Positions 1 to 9,141 of a stretch of 39,057 bases of DNA are shown here, in pieces; the first letter of the stretch is position 1, and each line of letters begins with the position of its first letter. The DNA comes from Burkholderiaceae bacterium (GTDB lineage: Bacteria > Pseudomonadota > Gammaproteobacteria > Burkholderiales > Burkholderiaceae_E). A program made the position numbers and the translations under genes. The notes under the pieces were generated by a model. The model was not told the DNA's origin. It worked only from the letters and a program-made list of their open reading frames with translations, and made no database searches. Where the stretch lies: NCBI GenBank assembly GCA_024637395.1, contig JAGXFG010000110.1, positions 1-39,057 on the forward strand, in the 5' to 3' direction.

Positions 1-837
1 GGCACGCAGCATGTTGACGTAGAGCGACAGACTGCTAAGCGGCTGTCGCAAGTCATGGCTGACCGACGCTAGCACCAGCGATTTAGCCTCGCTAAGTTCC
101 TGGTTGTGTTTGGCCTGGGCCGCGATCTTTTCGTTGGCCAGCTCAAGTTCACGAGCATGGGCGAAGACGGCGCGTTCACGGCGTTCCGTTTGCATGCATA
201 GGAAGATTCCAACAGCGTGAGCAACTACGGCGTAGAGAGTAAGCGATAGTGCCGACTCGCGATTTCCAGAAATCCAGGTGTGCGCGACGACAACTAGGCT
301 CGGCACTATGAGCGCAGGCGCTACAAGCTGCACTGGCAGTCTCTGGAATCCGTAACTCACCCAAAGAACCAAAACCATCGCCAAGGACACGCGTCCCAAC
401 CCAGCGTTTTGCCCTATCTCTTGTGTGTTGGTTAGAACCGCCAGCACGATAATTATGGCGCCGCTAAGCGAGATTACGAACAGTACGGCCGGCACGTAGT
501 AACGAAGAATCCAGGCCTCTCGGAAACGAAACAACCACGCTGCAGCAATAAGCGTGAGCGCAAACGAAAGACGAAGGGTTTGCCGCTCTGTGTCCAAACC
601 GACCGGATCTTGGGTTACGGCGACGACCAACAGAAAAGCCAAGACCGAGGCGGCGCCAAGAACAAACGCGTTGAATGCAAATTGAAGTCCTAGCCTTCGG
701 TACTCCGCTAGGAAAGCCGCCTCTGTGGCCGGGTCAGGGAAGCGACGTGGCGTCGCTAGAACTATGCCTATCCTGGACTGGGGGTTGTTCACGATTAGTT
801 TCTTTGTGACGGTCTGTTGCGACGTACTAAACCGCAT
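1..837 (-). CDS. membrane sensor histidine kinase, 3' part outside the window
   Basis: I translated this from the minus strand; it runs off the left edge, leaving 279 residues. After a polar N-terminus (about 1-50) come roughly six hydrophobic segments between residues 52 and 215, then a coiled linker and a HisKA phosphoacceptor helix with the H-box SVSHDLRQPL. The phosphorylated His is residue 261. The ATPase domain and any receiver domain lie outside the window. SHDLRQPL-type H-boxes are common in hybrid or orphan sensor kinases that act with response regulators, but no partner is visible. The ATG at 837 has no good Shine-Dalgarno sequence. A possible -10 GATACT (850-855) and -35 TTAGCA (872-877) would give a very short leader. 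The DNA is AT-richer than most of the window. The kinase assignment is firm; the signal is unknown. Confidence 0.85.
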   Translation of the reverse strand, partial: MRFSTSQQTVTKKLIVNNPQSRIGIVLATPRRFPDPATEAAFLAEYRRLGLQFAFNAFVLGAASVLAFLLVVAVTQDPVGLDTERQTLRLSFALTLIAAAWLFRFREAWILRYYVPAVLFVISLSGAIIIVLAVLTNTQEIGQNAGLGRVSLAMVLVLWVSYGFQRLPVQLVAPALIVPSLVVVAHTWISGNRESALSLTLYAVVAHAVGIFLCMQTERRERAVFAHARELELANEKIAAQAKHNQELSEAKSLVLASVSHDLRQPLSSLSLYVNMLRA

Positions 838-1185
838 GACAGGTCAGTCAGTATCACACAGTTCCATTTACTGCTAAGAAGCGGCGTTTGTTCTTCTCGA
901 AGGTCGGTTTGCGACGCTCTCGGGCAGTCGATTGTCGTCATTTCGCAACAAATCGTATTGGCGGGCGTAGCTGGCTGAAGTTGAGATGCCAAGATAAACA
1001 ACGAGTTGCGACAAAACCTTTACACTCTTGCTAAGGATTAAGCGGAGCGGTGATTGTCTCTGAGAGAATTATTGCTGTGACACAACCGCGCGGACCAATA
1101 TCGTAGCGGTCGTAGGGGCCTAGTGGTAGGCGCCAACATCGGTGTGCGATGAGGCTATGTCTTGCGCAAAGGATGGAAGCGAATC
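838..1185. other. divergent intergenic region between kinase and acyltransferase genes
   Basis: This 348-bp stretch carries no convincing gene. It must hold the promoters of two divergent genes. On the minus strand TTAGCA (872-877) and GATACT (850-855) with a 16-bp spacer are a weak sigma70-like pair. On the plus strand I found no clear -35/-10 pair. A short hairpin GCCTA-GTGG-TAGGC lies near 1117-1130 in the leader of the next gene. The short minus-strand reading frame inside the region has no family resemblance. Confidence 0.4.
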
Positions 1186-2016
1186 ATGAAGATTGCGGGC
1201 GGAAAACACTGGTGGCCACTTGGCGTTCCCGCCGGTCCAACAGAGCGCGTTCGCCCTTTTAATATCACCTCTAGACATCATGACGATACAAGCGATTCTG
1301 CCGGGGCCAGAAAGGGGAATCTTCTGCCATTCAGGATACAGCTTGTTAGGAATGACAAACAGTTAGACTCCGCTGTTCGCATTCGTCACGCGGTGTACCA
1401 ACGTCATCTTCCAACGCTCGCAGAATTGCTGACTGCGCCAGAAGATGCTGATAAACAAGAAAACACAATCGTCCTACTAGGCACATCAAAGGCCGATGGG
1501 ATTCCGTTGGGCACAATGCGGATTCATACTAATTCTGGAAGGTTGGTAGAGTTCGAGCGAGAGTTGGAACTTCCAGCGAAGTATCAAGGACGAACAATTG
1601 CTCACGTTGCTAGGTTGGCGGTTGCTAACGGGCCGCTTTCGGGCCTGGTAAAATTATCTCTATTTAAGGCCCTGCATCGTTACTGCCTGGCGCTTCAAAT
1701 TGAATATATGATGGTAGCTGGAAAGCCTCCTATTGACAGACAGTATGAGAGGCTTGGTTTTGAAGACGTCTTTGGGCAAGACGACTATGTATCTATAACT
1801 TCGTCAGGCGGCATTCCAGTACGCGTAATGGCTTTTGAGTTAGCGACTGCGGAACAACGTTGGCGTGATGCGCAACATCCGCTATACAAATTTATGGTTC
1901 AGGAATTTCATCCTGATATTGAGATATTTCAGTCGGTAAGCAGTATGTGGTCACAACCACGTCGGGTGAGACGCTCGCCAGCTCCGATAGAACTTCCGGA
2001 TTTTCTTGTCGTTTAA
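1186..2016 (+). CDS. FeeM-like N-acyltransferase (GNAT/LuxI-type fold)
   Basis: This is a 276-residue protein. The segment beginning IRHAVYQRHLP (about residue 70), the central E-F-E-R-E-L followed by HVARLAVANG, and the FYERLGF-like QYERLGFEDV near residue 190 match the layout of the FeeM / PEP-CTERM-associated acyltransferase group. Those enzymes transfer acyl chains from acyl-ACP to amino acids or related amines. The C-terminal HPLYKFMVQEFHPDIEIF also resembles the ending of that group. The ATG at 1186 is preceded by GGAAG at good spacing. An in-frame TTG at 1162 would add eight residues. A c-di-GMP turnover gene follows after 105 bp on the same strand. Product and substrate are unknown. 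Codon use is AT-richer than in the metabolic genes downstream. Family assignment is moderate and rests on motif memory only. Confidence 0.6.
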   Translation: MKIAGGKHWWPLGVPAGPTERVRPFNITSRHHDDTSDSAGARKGNLLPFRIQLVRNDKQLDSAVRIRHAVYQRHLPTLAELLTAPEDADKQENTIVLLGTSKADGIPLGTMRIHTNSGRLVEFERELELPAKYQGRTIAHVARLAVANGPLSGLVKLSLFKALHRYCLALQIEYMMVAGKPPIDRQYERLGFEDVFGQDDYVSITSSGGIPVRVMAFELATAEQRWRDAQHPLYKFMVQEFHPDIEIFQSVSSMWSQPRRVRRSPAPIELPDFLVV

Positions 2017-2121
2017 TGTCGACAAGAAACCGCTCAGCTAGACCGTGGAGCCGTTGATCGGTTTCCACGATACGATACACGGCCGTGTTGCTAAGGTGCT
2101 GCCAGCAACATTGGAGCGGCC

Positions 2122-5100
2122 TTGAGCACATCCTTACTTCAGTCGATGTGGGCTAGAGCGTCAGTCATCACGACCCGCATATCGTACGTCGCAGAACGTG
2201 CCAGCCTCTGGCTCGTTCTGCTTCTGCTTGTCGGTGGCGTCGCTATTGGTTTCAGCCTGCTGAGGTCTGAGCGCGCGCAACCCATAAACGTACCCCATCG
2301 GACCGATTACCTCCTAGACGCTGATGGGGTCACTGCCGAAGGGGCGTTGACTCAACTGCGGGCGACGGCGCAAAGCGGCAGTCCGAGTGCCTCGCTTCAT
2401 CCAAGAGGGACCTTTTGGATGCGGCTTGAAGTAGGGAATTTGCCAAGACAAGACATTGTGGCGGAGCTGAGACTGCTCCGGTTGACATCCGGTCAGTTCT
2501 GGGTGGTTTCGCAGCCAGATCGAGGCGGGACAGTCGCTTCAAATGAGTACTTGTTGCCAATAGAGTATCGAGTAGCCAAGGGTGGCACGGCACTGGATAT
2601 TACGATGAAGTCGGCGGGTACGTTAGAGATACTCGCCAAAGTCTCCCCCACCTCAATATCAAGACCAAAAGAATTCTTTTGGAAGGCCGCTGATTTCGGC
2701 TTTTCCGAGCCAGCATTCGAACGCGGCGGAGGAGCCCTCGCTGCCACTCTTATTATCTTGGCTTTGTTTAGCTCAATTATAGCTACTATCAATCGCGATC
2801 GAGTTTTCTGGCTATTTTCTGGTTGGCTGATAACAAGTTTGAGAGTCGCCGCAGTTAACAATGGGTGGGACTCGTCTTGGTTTGGGATGAACTATGACCC
2901 CAATTTGACGGAAACCGTACTGTTGGCAACACTGTCTGTGCACGCCTTATTGACTGTTGAATTGTTTAGAGCTCTATTTGCACAGAACCTGAAGTTGATC
3001 GTTATCAAGATATTTTCCGTTCTACGGTTCTTGTGCCTCGGTTTGACGGGGTTGGCATTCTATGTTCGCGCCGAAACATTCTTACCAATACTGTGGGGCG
3101 TTAGCGTTATCGGAATCTTTGTTTTGCTTGGGTCGCTCGTGTACGTCCTACGTACGAATAGATCGAGTGTCGCGATCTGGTACACCCTATCGTGGGGGTT
3201 CACATTCGCAGGGTTGCTGGCGGAAGTTGCTTTCGTCTCTGGGATGACGTCGAAGCTGTCCGGCATCTTCAACGCCCAAGTTGGTGCTGTTGCATCGGCG
3301 CTTCTGACTGCCATTGCGCTGGCCGAACGGTTTCGGATGGAGAAGACGAGGAGGCTTGCGGCCCAGACCCAGGCGGTGTCAGCTCTACGCCAGTACCGTG
3401 ACAACTACAACACACTGCCAATCGGAATATTCGCGCTCGACGAGTTCGGTGCATTCACGGGCTATAACCCGGCATTCAGCGAGATGCTTGGGCTGCCGGC
3501 GTTCTCAGCCTCCAGCGAGCGGCTGACCTGGTCAACCCTGTTCGGCCGTGAGTCGCTTGACGATCTGGAGATATCGCTCCGTGGCGCACGCGTGTCAGAT
3601 CTGGAAATCTTCCGGCCGGGGAGCAACGGTGAAGGCCAGTGGTATCTGGTGCGGGCTTCACACAAGGCGGTTGGGATCGAAGGCTCGTTCCAGGATGTGA
3701 CGGCTCGCAAGCGCGCGGAAGATCGTTTCAAACACCTGGCTGATCACGATCCGTTGACTGATTTGTTGAACATTCGCGGGCTCAGCAGCGCGGTCAACAA
3801 GGCGATCGACCGGGTGGAAGATGGAGCCCAGTGCTCGCTTGCATTCGTCGATCTCGACCGGTTCAAGCTGGTCAATGATCTATTCGGGCACTTCGCCGGT
3901 GATCAGGTGCTGATCCAGATCGCACAGCGGTTGCGCAATCGCTTTGCGTCGCCGCACGTGTTGGGCCGAATGGGTGGTGATGAATTCGTCATGGTCCTGA
4001 ACGACTGCAGCCCGGCAGCGGCGAAAGCGGAATGCGAGCAACTCCTGCGCGAGATAGTCGACCAGCCCTATCACGTTGGCGACAAGGCGTTTGCGGTTAC
4101 CTGCAGCATTGGCTTGGCAGAATTTCATGCCGGCATGTTGGAGCGTGATGCGCTCGCTGCCTGCGACCGGGCCTGCGCCGAGGCCAAGAGCCATGGCGGA
4201 TCAGCGGTGGTGGTTTACGCGGCCAACGATGCGGCGATGGTCGAGCAACTCGACGAGATCAGGCTGATATCGCTGATGCGTCAGCAACTGCCGGTCGAAC
4301 GGCTATTCATCGTGATGCAGCCGATCGTTTCTCTGAGCGCGCCATATGCAAACCTCAACTACGAGGTGCTATTGCGGATGCGTGACGCCGACGGTTCGGT
4401 GATTCTGCCGGGCCGCTTCATTGCGGCGGCCGAGCGCAATGGCCTGATGGCTGATATCGATCGCTGGGTGCTCAACACCGTTCTCGAGTGGCTTGAACAG
4501 CACCCGGAACATCGCGACCGGGTCAATTTTGCGGCTATCAACCTGAGCGGTGCGTCGCTCAACGATGAACGTTTCCTGCAGGACGCGATGGCTGCGATCC
4601 GACGTTATCCGCGCTCTGCAGCGAGGGTTTGCTTCGAGATTACGGAGAGCGTTGCGCTCTATGATTTGAAGAACACACGGCGTTTCGTCGATCGGGTTCG
4701 TTCGTTTGGATCGATGGTGGCGCTGGATGATTTCGGGGCGGGATACACCTCGTTCAACTACCTCAAGGAATTGCCGGCGGATCTCGTCAAGATTGACGGT
4801 TCCTTCATACGCCTGCTCGATACGCAACCCGCGAACTATGCAATTACCCGCGCAATTCTGGACCTGAGCCATCAGATCGGGATGTCGGTAGTGGCGGAGT
4901 GGGTTGAATCGGCCGAGGTGCTGGACGCCCTGATAGGGCTGGGGGTCGATTACGGGCAAGGCTTCCTGCTGGCCCGTCCGCTCTCGAGTGAAGCACTGGT
5001 GCCGGCACGCAACAGCGGCTCGCTGGTGCAGGATGAAGCCGCGATCACCTTGCTCAACACCCATCGCCCGCCAGTGTTTCAGCGCCCCAACGTGCTCGGC

Positions 5101-5133
5101 AGGAGCCAGGACGTCGTCCGACGCCACCCATAG
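2122..5133 (+). CDS. membrane PAS-GGDEF-EAL protein (c-di-GMP synthesis/degradation)
   Basis: This 1003-residue protein has an N-terminal membrane helix (about 28-46), an extracytoplasmic domain (about 50-195), then about seven membrane helices (205-405), a plan like 7TMR-DISM sensors. A PAS domain (about 428-530), a GGDEF domain and an EAL domain follow. GGDEF is intact at 618-622, but the upstream RxxD inhibitory site is absent. The EAL signature reads EVL (748-750). DDFGAG (869-874), KIDGSF, AEWVES and GQGF are present, so phosphodiesterase activity is plausible. The predicted start is TTG at 2122 with GGAG about 6 bp upstream; the in-frame ATG at 2146 has no ribosome site. The first third of the gene is clearly AT-richer than the catalytic part. 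It may form a unit with the acyltransferase gene. Confidence 0.9.
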   Translation: MSTSLLQSMWARASVITTRISYVAERASLWLVLLLLVGGVAIGFSLLRSERAQPINVPHRTDYLLDADGVTAEGALTQLRATAQSGSPSASLHPRGTFWMRLEVGNLPRQDIVAELRLLRLTSGQFWVVSQPDRGGTVASNEYLLPIEYRVAKGGTALDITMKSAGTLEILAKVSPTSISRPKEFFWKAADFGFSEPAFERGGGALAATLIILALFSSIIATINRDRVFWLFSGWLITSLRVAAVNNGWDSSWFGMNYDPNLTETVLLATLSVHALLTVELFRALFAQNLKLIVIKIFSVLRFLCLGLTGLAFYVRAETFLPILWGVSVIGIFVLLGSLVYVLRTNRSSVAIWYTLSWGFTFAGLLAEVAFVSGMTSKLSGIFNAQVGAVASALLTAIALAERFRMEKTRRLAAQTQAVSALRQYRDNYNTLPIGIFALDEFGAFTGYNPAFSEMLGLPAFSASSERLTWSTLFGRESLDDLEISLRGARVSDLEIFRPGSNGEGQWYLVRASHKAVGIEGSFQDVTARKRAEDRFKHLADHDPLTDLLNIRGLSSAVNKAIDRVEDGAQCSLAFVDLDRFKLVNDLFGHFAGDQVLIQIAQRLRNRFASPHVLGRMGGDEFVMVLNDCSPAAAKAECEQLLREIVDQPYHVGDKAFAVTCSIGLAEFHAGMLERDALAACDRACAEAKSHGGSAVVVYAANDAAMVEQLDEIRLISLMRQQLPVERLFIVMQPIVSLSAPYANLNYEVLLRMRDADGSVILPGRFIAAAERNGLMADIDRWVLNTVLEWLEQHPEHRDRVNFAAINLSGASLNDERFLQDAMAAIRRYPRSAARVCFEITESVALYDLKNTRRFVDRVRSFGSMVALDDFGAGYTSFNYLKELPADLVKIDGSFIRLLDTQPANYAITRAILDLSHQIGMSVVAEWVESAEVLDALIGLGVDYGQGFLLARPLSSEALVPARNSGSLVQDEAAITLLNTHRPPVFQRPNVLGRSQDVVRRHP

Positions 5134-5151
5134 TCGGCGCTGCAGCGGGCC

Positions 5152-6357
5152 TCAGACCCGCTCGATCACGGTGGCAATTCCCATGCCGCCGCCCACACAC
5201 AGGGTCACCACCCCGCGGCGCAGATTGCGGCGTTCGAGTTCGTCGAGCAGCGTTCCGAGCAGGATGGCCCCGGTGGCCCCCAGCGGGTGCCCCATTGCGA
5301 TCGACCCGCCATTGACGTTGACCTTCTCGGCCGGAACCTTCATCTCCCGCATGAACCGCATTACGACCGCTGCGAAGGCCTCGTTGACCTCGAATAGATC
5401 AATGTCATCGACCCCCAGCCCGGCGCGTGCGAGCGCCTTGCGGGTTGCCGGCATCGGGCCGGTCAGCATTATTGTGGGATCGGTTCCGGTGAGCGCCACT
5501 GAGACGACTCGCGCGCGCGGCGTGAGGCCGAGTCGCTTGCCGGCGTCCTCGCTGCCGATCAACACCAGGGCGGCGCCATCGACAATTCCTGAGGAGTTTC
5601 CGGCATGGTGCAGGTGGCTGATTGCTTCGACTTGGGGGTATTTCTGGAGCGCAACCGAATCGAATCCGAGCGCGCCAAGTTTCTCGAAAGCCGGCTTGAT
5701 CTGGGCCAGTCCAGCAATGGTGGCGTCGGCTCTTATGGTCTCGTCGCGGTCGAGGATTCCGATGCCGAATTCGTCGGTTACCGGGATCAGCGAGCGCGCG
5801 AAGCGGCCCTCGTCACGCGCCCGGGCCGCCTTGTGATGCGAAGCAACGCCGAACTCGTCGAGCATCTCGCGCGAGTAACCATCGAGTGTCGCAATCAGGT
5901 CGGCGCCGATTCCCTGGGGCACAAAACCGGTCTGCAAGTTGGTTTCCGGGTCCATTGCCCAGGCGCCGCCGTCGCTTCCCATGGGAACGCGGGACATTGA
6001 CTCGACGCCGCCCGCCACGACCAGATCTTCCCAACCGGAGCGCACTTTCTGGGCGGCCATGTTTACGGCTTCCAGACCTGATGCGCAAAACCGGTTGATC
6101 TGAACCCCGGAAACCCGCATGTCCCACCCGGCAGCAAGTGCCGCGGTCTTGGCGATGACCGCTCCCTGGTCGCCGACGGGGGTCACGCAGCCGAGAATCA
6201 GGTCTTCGACCTGGGCGGTGTCGAATTCGTGCCGGCGCTCCAGCTCATGCAGGAGGGCGGTAACGAGCGTTACCGGCTTGACCTCGTTTAGCGCACCGCT
6301 GCTCTTGCCGCGCCCCCGTGGGGTGCGAATCGCATCGAAGATGAGTGCTTCAGTCAT
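5152..6357 (-). CDS. acetyl-CoA C-acyltransferase (thiolase)
   Basis: A 401-residue thiolase, the normal length for the family. The acylated nucleophile is Cys91 in [12 protein letters not shown]. The C-terminal active-site blocks [15 protein letters not shown] (His357) and CVGGGMG (Cys387) are complete. It should cleave 3-oxoacyl-CoA, the last step of beta-oxidation, or run the reverse condensation. The ATG at 6357 was chosen because GGAG lies at proper spacing and the family sequence starts there; the frame stays open upstream but without homology. It is divergent from the acyl-CoA dehydrogenase at 6452 with only 94 bp between, so the two probably share a regulatory region. The stop is 18 bp from the end of the GGDEF-EAL gene (convergent). 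It resembles the FadA/PaaJ group, but the exact chain-length class cannot be told. Confidence 0.92.
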   Translation of the reverse strand: MTEALIFDAIRTPRGRGKSSGALNEVKPVTLVTALLHELERRHEFDTAQVEDLILGCVTPVGDQGAVIAKTAALAAGWDMRVSGVQINRFCASGLEAVNMAAQKVRSGWEDLVVAGGVESMSRVPMGSDGGAWAMDPETNLQTGFVPQGIGADLIATLDGYSREMLDEFGVASHHKAARARDEGRFARSLIPVTDEFGIGILDRDETIRADATIAGLAQIKPAFEKLGALGFDSVALQKYPQVEAISHLHHAGNSSGIVDGAALVLIGSEDAGKRLGLTPRARVVSVALTGTDPTIMLTGPMPATRKALARAGLGVDDIDLFEVNEAFAAVVMRFMREMKVPAEKVNVNGGSIAMGHPLGATGAILLGTLLDELERRNLRRGVVTLCVGGGMGIATVIERV

Positions 6358-6451
6358 TTCTGTTCTCCAGTGCAGGAAGTCTATTCGGATTTTGCTACAT
6401 TGGTGCAATTGCCAGCCGGGCCGGTTTGACGATGACACCGAGGAAACCACC

Positions 6452-7609
6452 ATGATCGAGCGCAGCATTTTCGAGGAAGAGCACGAGGCGTTTCGGGATT
6501 CGTTCCGGCGTTTTCTGGAGAGGGAGGCTGCGCCGCACCATGCCGACTGGGAAGAACGCGGGTACGTGGATCCGGAGATCTGGCGCAAGGCTGGGGCCAA
6601 CGGTTTCCTTTGCCCGACCATGCCTGAGGAATACGGCGGCGCCGGCGCTGATCGGCGCTACTCGGTGATCGTGATGGAGGAGGTCGCGCGCCAGAACCTC
6701 ACCGGGCTCGGTTTTTCGCTGCATTCGGACATCGTTGCCCCCTATCTCCAGCGCTACGGCTCAGAGGAACAAAAACAGCGCTATCTGCCGCGGATGGCGA
6801 GCGGCGAATTGATTGGCGCGATTGCGATGAGCGAGCCCGCTGCCGGTTCGGATCTGCAGGGAATTCGCACCACGGCGATCCGAGACGGCGAGAACTTCGT
6901 GGTCAATGGATCGAAGACCTTCATCACCAATGGGTTCCTGGCCGATCTGGTGATCACGGTGGCCAAGACCAACCCGGCCGCTGGCGCCAAGGGTACGAGC
7001 CTGCTGTTGGTCGAGCAGGGGATGGCGGGATTCGAAAAGGGCCAACGGCTGAAGAAGATCGGCATGAAGGCGCAGGACACCGCGGAACTGTTCTTCAACG
7101 ATCTGCACCTCCCGGTTACGCAGTTGCTGGGGCGTGAGAACGAGGGCTTTGTCTACCTGATGCAGGAGTTGCCCTGGGAGCGATTGCAGATCGCGGTTAC
7201 GGCGATTGCCTCGGCCCAGGCGGCGATTGACTGGACTGTCGAGTACGTCAGGGAGCGCAAGGTTTTTGGCACCACCGTGGCCAGCTTCCAGAACACGCGC
7301 TTCAAGCTCGCCGAAGCGCAGACCGAAGTGCAGGTGGCGCAGGTGTTTGTCGACCGCTGCATCGAACTGGTACTTGAGGAACGGCTCGATACCGTGACCG
7401 CATCGATGGCCAAGTACTGGTGCACCGAGGTTCAGGGCAGGGTGCTCGACGAGTGTCTGCAACTGCACGGCGGCTACGGCTACATGTGGGAATATCCGAT
7501 CGCCCGCGCATTTGCCGACGCGCGCGCCCAGCGAATCTATGGCGGCACCAACGAAATCATGAAGGAAGTGATCACGCGCTCGATGGGGCTCGGTGCGAAG
7601 CGCAACTGA
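6452..7609 (+). CDS. acyl-CoA dehydrogenase (long-chain/isovaleryl-type active site)
   Basis: A 385-residue flavoprotein with the usual three-part fold: an N-terminal helical part, a middle beta part with [12 protein letters not shown] (126-137) and [10 protein letters not shown] (152-161) for FAD binding, and a C-terminal helical part with [16 protein letters not shown]. The position used as catalytic Glu in medium-chain enzymes is Gly here (YGGTNEIM, about 363-370). A Glu is found instead at residue 243 in PWERL, as in long-chain and isovaleryl-CoA dehydrogenases. It oxidises acyl-CoA to trans-2-enoyl-CoA and passes electrons to ETF. GAGG precedes the ATG at 6452. It is divergent from the thiolase, which fits a shared fatty- or branched-acid degradation role. 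Substrate is not determinable. Confidence 0.92.
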   Translation: MIERSIFEEEHEAFRDSFRRFLEREAAPHHADWEERGYVDPEIWRKAGANGFLCPTMPEEYGGAGADRRYSVIVMEEVARQNLTGLGFSLHSDIVAPYLQRYGSEEQKQRYLPRMASGELIGAIAMSEPAAGSDLQGIRTTAIRDGENFVVNGSKTFITNGFLADLVITVAKTNPAAGAKGTSLLLVEQGMAGFEKGQRLKKIGMKAQDTAELFFNDLHLPVTQLLGRENEGFVYLMQELPWERLQIAVTAIASAQAAIDWTVEYVRERKVFGTTVASFQNTRFKLAEAQTEVQVAQVFVDRCIELVLEERLDTVTASMAKYWCTEVQGRVLDECLQLHGGYGYMWEYPIARAFADARAQRIYGGTNEIMKEVITRSMGLGAKRN

Positions 7610-7654
7610 GCGTCACTCCCCTCGAGCAGAGTCGCCGGTGCGAGCGCCGGGCGA

Positions 7655-8164
7655 TCAGCTGATGACGTAGGCCGCGGAGGCAGTGGCGATCAGCGTGCCG
7701 GTCTCGTTCTCGAGCGTCATCTGGGTCGAGCCGATTCTGCCGCCCAGCCGGCTGACGCGAGCGGTGGCGATAAAGTGTTGCCCGTTTCCTGGCCGCAGAA
7801 AGTCCACCCGCAAGTCGATCGTGCCCAGGCGCGCGAAGCGATGCATTACCTGCTCCGCGCTTTCGTCCTTATGCTTCTCGCCGATGGCGCACATCACCGC
7901 CAGCCCGCCGGTGGCGTCGAGCACCGCGGAAATCACCCCGCCGTGGAGACGATCGTAGAGGAAATGTCCGACCAGTTCGGGGCGCATGTCGAAGCGCACG
8001 CGAGGTGCCGCGGGATCGACCGACTCGACCTGCACCCCGAGCATCTGGTTGAAGGTGATCATGCGCTCGAACAATTCGCGTAGCGCATGGTCGAGTTTCG
8101 CCTGCTCTTCTGGTGAGCGCTGCACCGCGTGGTGTTGGGCTGTAGTTGTCGCCGCGATCTTCAT
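7655..8164 (-). CDS. hot-dog fold acyl-CoA thioesterase (PaaI/YiiD-like)
   Basis: A 169-residue protein. The central segment HFLYDRLHGGVISAVLDATGG (about 67-87) is the hot-dog signature, with HGG followed by an Asp on the long helix. After it come strands ending in GRIGSTQMTLEN, which match the thioesterase superfamily PF03061. It would hydrolyse acyl-CoA to free acid and CoA. Its ATG overlaps the TGA of the upstream enoyl-CoA hydratase (TGATG), so the two are translationally coupled. A TTG one codon earlier is possible. It ends 45 bp from the convergent acyl-CoA dehydrogenase gene. The first 35 residues are a polar, Ala/Gln-rich extension. The physiological substrate is unknown; a PaaI-like proofreading role is suggested by the PaaG-like neighbour. 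Confidence 0.85.
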   Translation of the reverse strand: MKIAATTTAQHHAVQRSPEEQAKLDHALRELFERMITFNQMLGVQVESVDPAAPRVRFDMRPELVGHFLYDRLHGGVISAVLDATGGLAVMCAIGEKHKDESAEQVMHRFARLGTIDLRVDFLRPGNGQHFIATARVSRLGGRIGSTQMTLENETGTLIATASAAYVIS

Positions 8165-8946
8165 CAATGTCCTTTGAATTCGGGTGCACGCTTGGCGCGA
8201 AATGCCGCCACCCCTTCCCGGAAATCATCGGTCCGGCCGGCTTCGCTCTGCAGTCGCGCCTCGGTCTCGAGCTGGCCGCCGAGATCACTCCCCAGGCTGG
8301 CATTAAGAGCCTGCTTGGCCAGCGCGTAGGCTCGAGTGGGCATTGCAGCCAGGTGAGCCGCGAGCTGCTGAGCGTAGGGTAGCAGTTCATCGTCGGGCAA
8401 CACTTTCCAGACCAGGCCAATGCGCTCCGCGTCGGCGGCGGGGATCTTCTCGGCCAGCATCACCAGGGCGCGGGCGCGCATCTCCCCGACATAGCGGGGC
8501 AGGAAGTAGGTGCTGCCGGCGTCCGGGATCAGTCCAATCCGGGTGAACGCCTGGAGGAAGAGCGCCGATGATCCGGCAAGCACGACGTCGCCGGCCAGCG
8601 CGATGCTCATCCCCGCACCGGCGGCCACCCCGTTGACCGCCGAGATGATTGGCTTGGGCATATTGCGCATTGCCAGAATCAGCGGGTGGTAGCGCGTTCG
8701 CAAGCGTTCTCCGACGTCAACCGCGCCACTGTCGGTGTTCGCGGGCCCCAAGTCGGCACCAGCCGAAAAGCCGCGACCTGCGCCGGTCACCACCAGGGCG
8801 CGGACCGCCTGGTCATCTGCTGCGCGTGAGATGAACAGCATGAGTTTTGCCAGCAAGTTCTCGTCGAGCGCGTTGAGCACTTCAGGACGGTTTAGCGTGA
8901 CTGTCGCCACGCCATTGTCGAGCGCATATATGACCGGTTCATTCAT
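8164..8946 (-). CDS. enoyl-CoA hydratase/isomerase, PaaG-like
   Basis: A 260-residue crotonase-fold enzyme. The oxyanion-hole segments are GRGFSAGADL (58-67) and AVNGVAAGAGMSIALAGD (103-120). The section LQAFTRIGLIPDAGSTYFLPR (131-151) lacks the Glu of ordinary enoyl-CoA hydratases. It carries an Asp (142) in IPDAG, where PaaG-type isomerases keep their catalytic Asp. That points to isomerase rather than hydratase activity, as in 2-(1,2-epoxyphenyl)acetyl-CoA isomerase or a delta3-delta2 enoyl-CoA isomerase. No other paa genes are in the window, so phenylacetate degradation is not established. GGAGAAGG precedes the ATG at 8946. An in-frame ATG at 9006 lies on the far side of a strong hairpin and is less likely. 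It is the first gene of a pair with the thioesterase. Confidence 0.85.
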   Translation of the reverse strand: MNEPVIYALDNGVATVTLNRPEVLNALDENLLAKLMLFISRAADDQAVRALVVTGAGRGFSAGADLGPANTDSGAVDVGERLRTRYHPLILAMRNMPKPIISAVNGVAAGAGMSIALAGDVVLAGSSALFLQAFTRIGLIPDAGSTYFLPRYVGEMRARALVMLAEKIPAADAERIGLVWKVLPDDELLPYAQQLAAHLAAMPTRAYALAKQALNASLGSDLGGQLETEARLQSEAGRTDDFREGVAAFRAKRAPEFKGH

Positions 8947-8971
8947 TGTTGCCTTCTCCACAGGAATCAAT

Positions 8972-9000
8972 ACTCGCCGGCTGGTTGCCAGCCGGCGAGT
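8972..9000. repeat. perfect 13-bp inverted repeat with 3-nt loop
   Basis: ACTCGCCGGCTGG, TTG, CCAGCCGGCGAGT form a perfect GC-rich hairpin. It lies 26 bp before the ATG at 8946 and between two divergent genes. No T-run follows on either strand, so it is a poor intrinsic terminator. It may be an operator or a 5'-leader RNA structure of the PaaG-like/thioesterase pair. Confidence 0.7.
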
Positions 9001-9141
9001 TGCCATCGGGCCGGCAGCATTCAGGGCCCTGGCATCGCGTTCATCGTACTACCACTCCGGGGCGAGGCCTGAACTGGTCACGGGGCGATTCAGGCGCTGG
9101 TGTCCCTGGCAGCTGGACGGGTGCCCTCCTATAATCGCCCA

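Noticed and set aside
5605-6000. 131-residue plus-strand frame
   Set aside because: Overlaps the thiolase gene, no motif.
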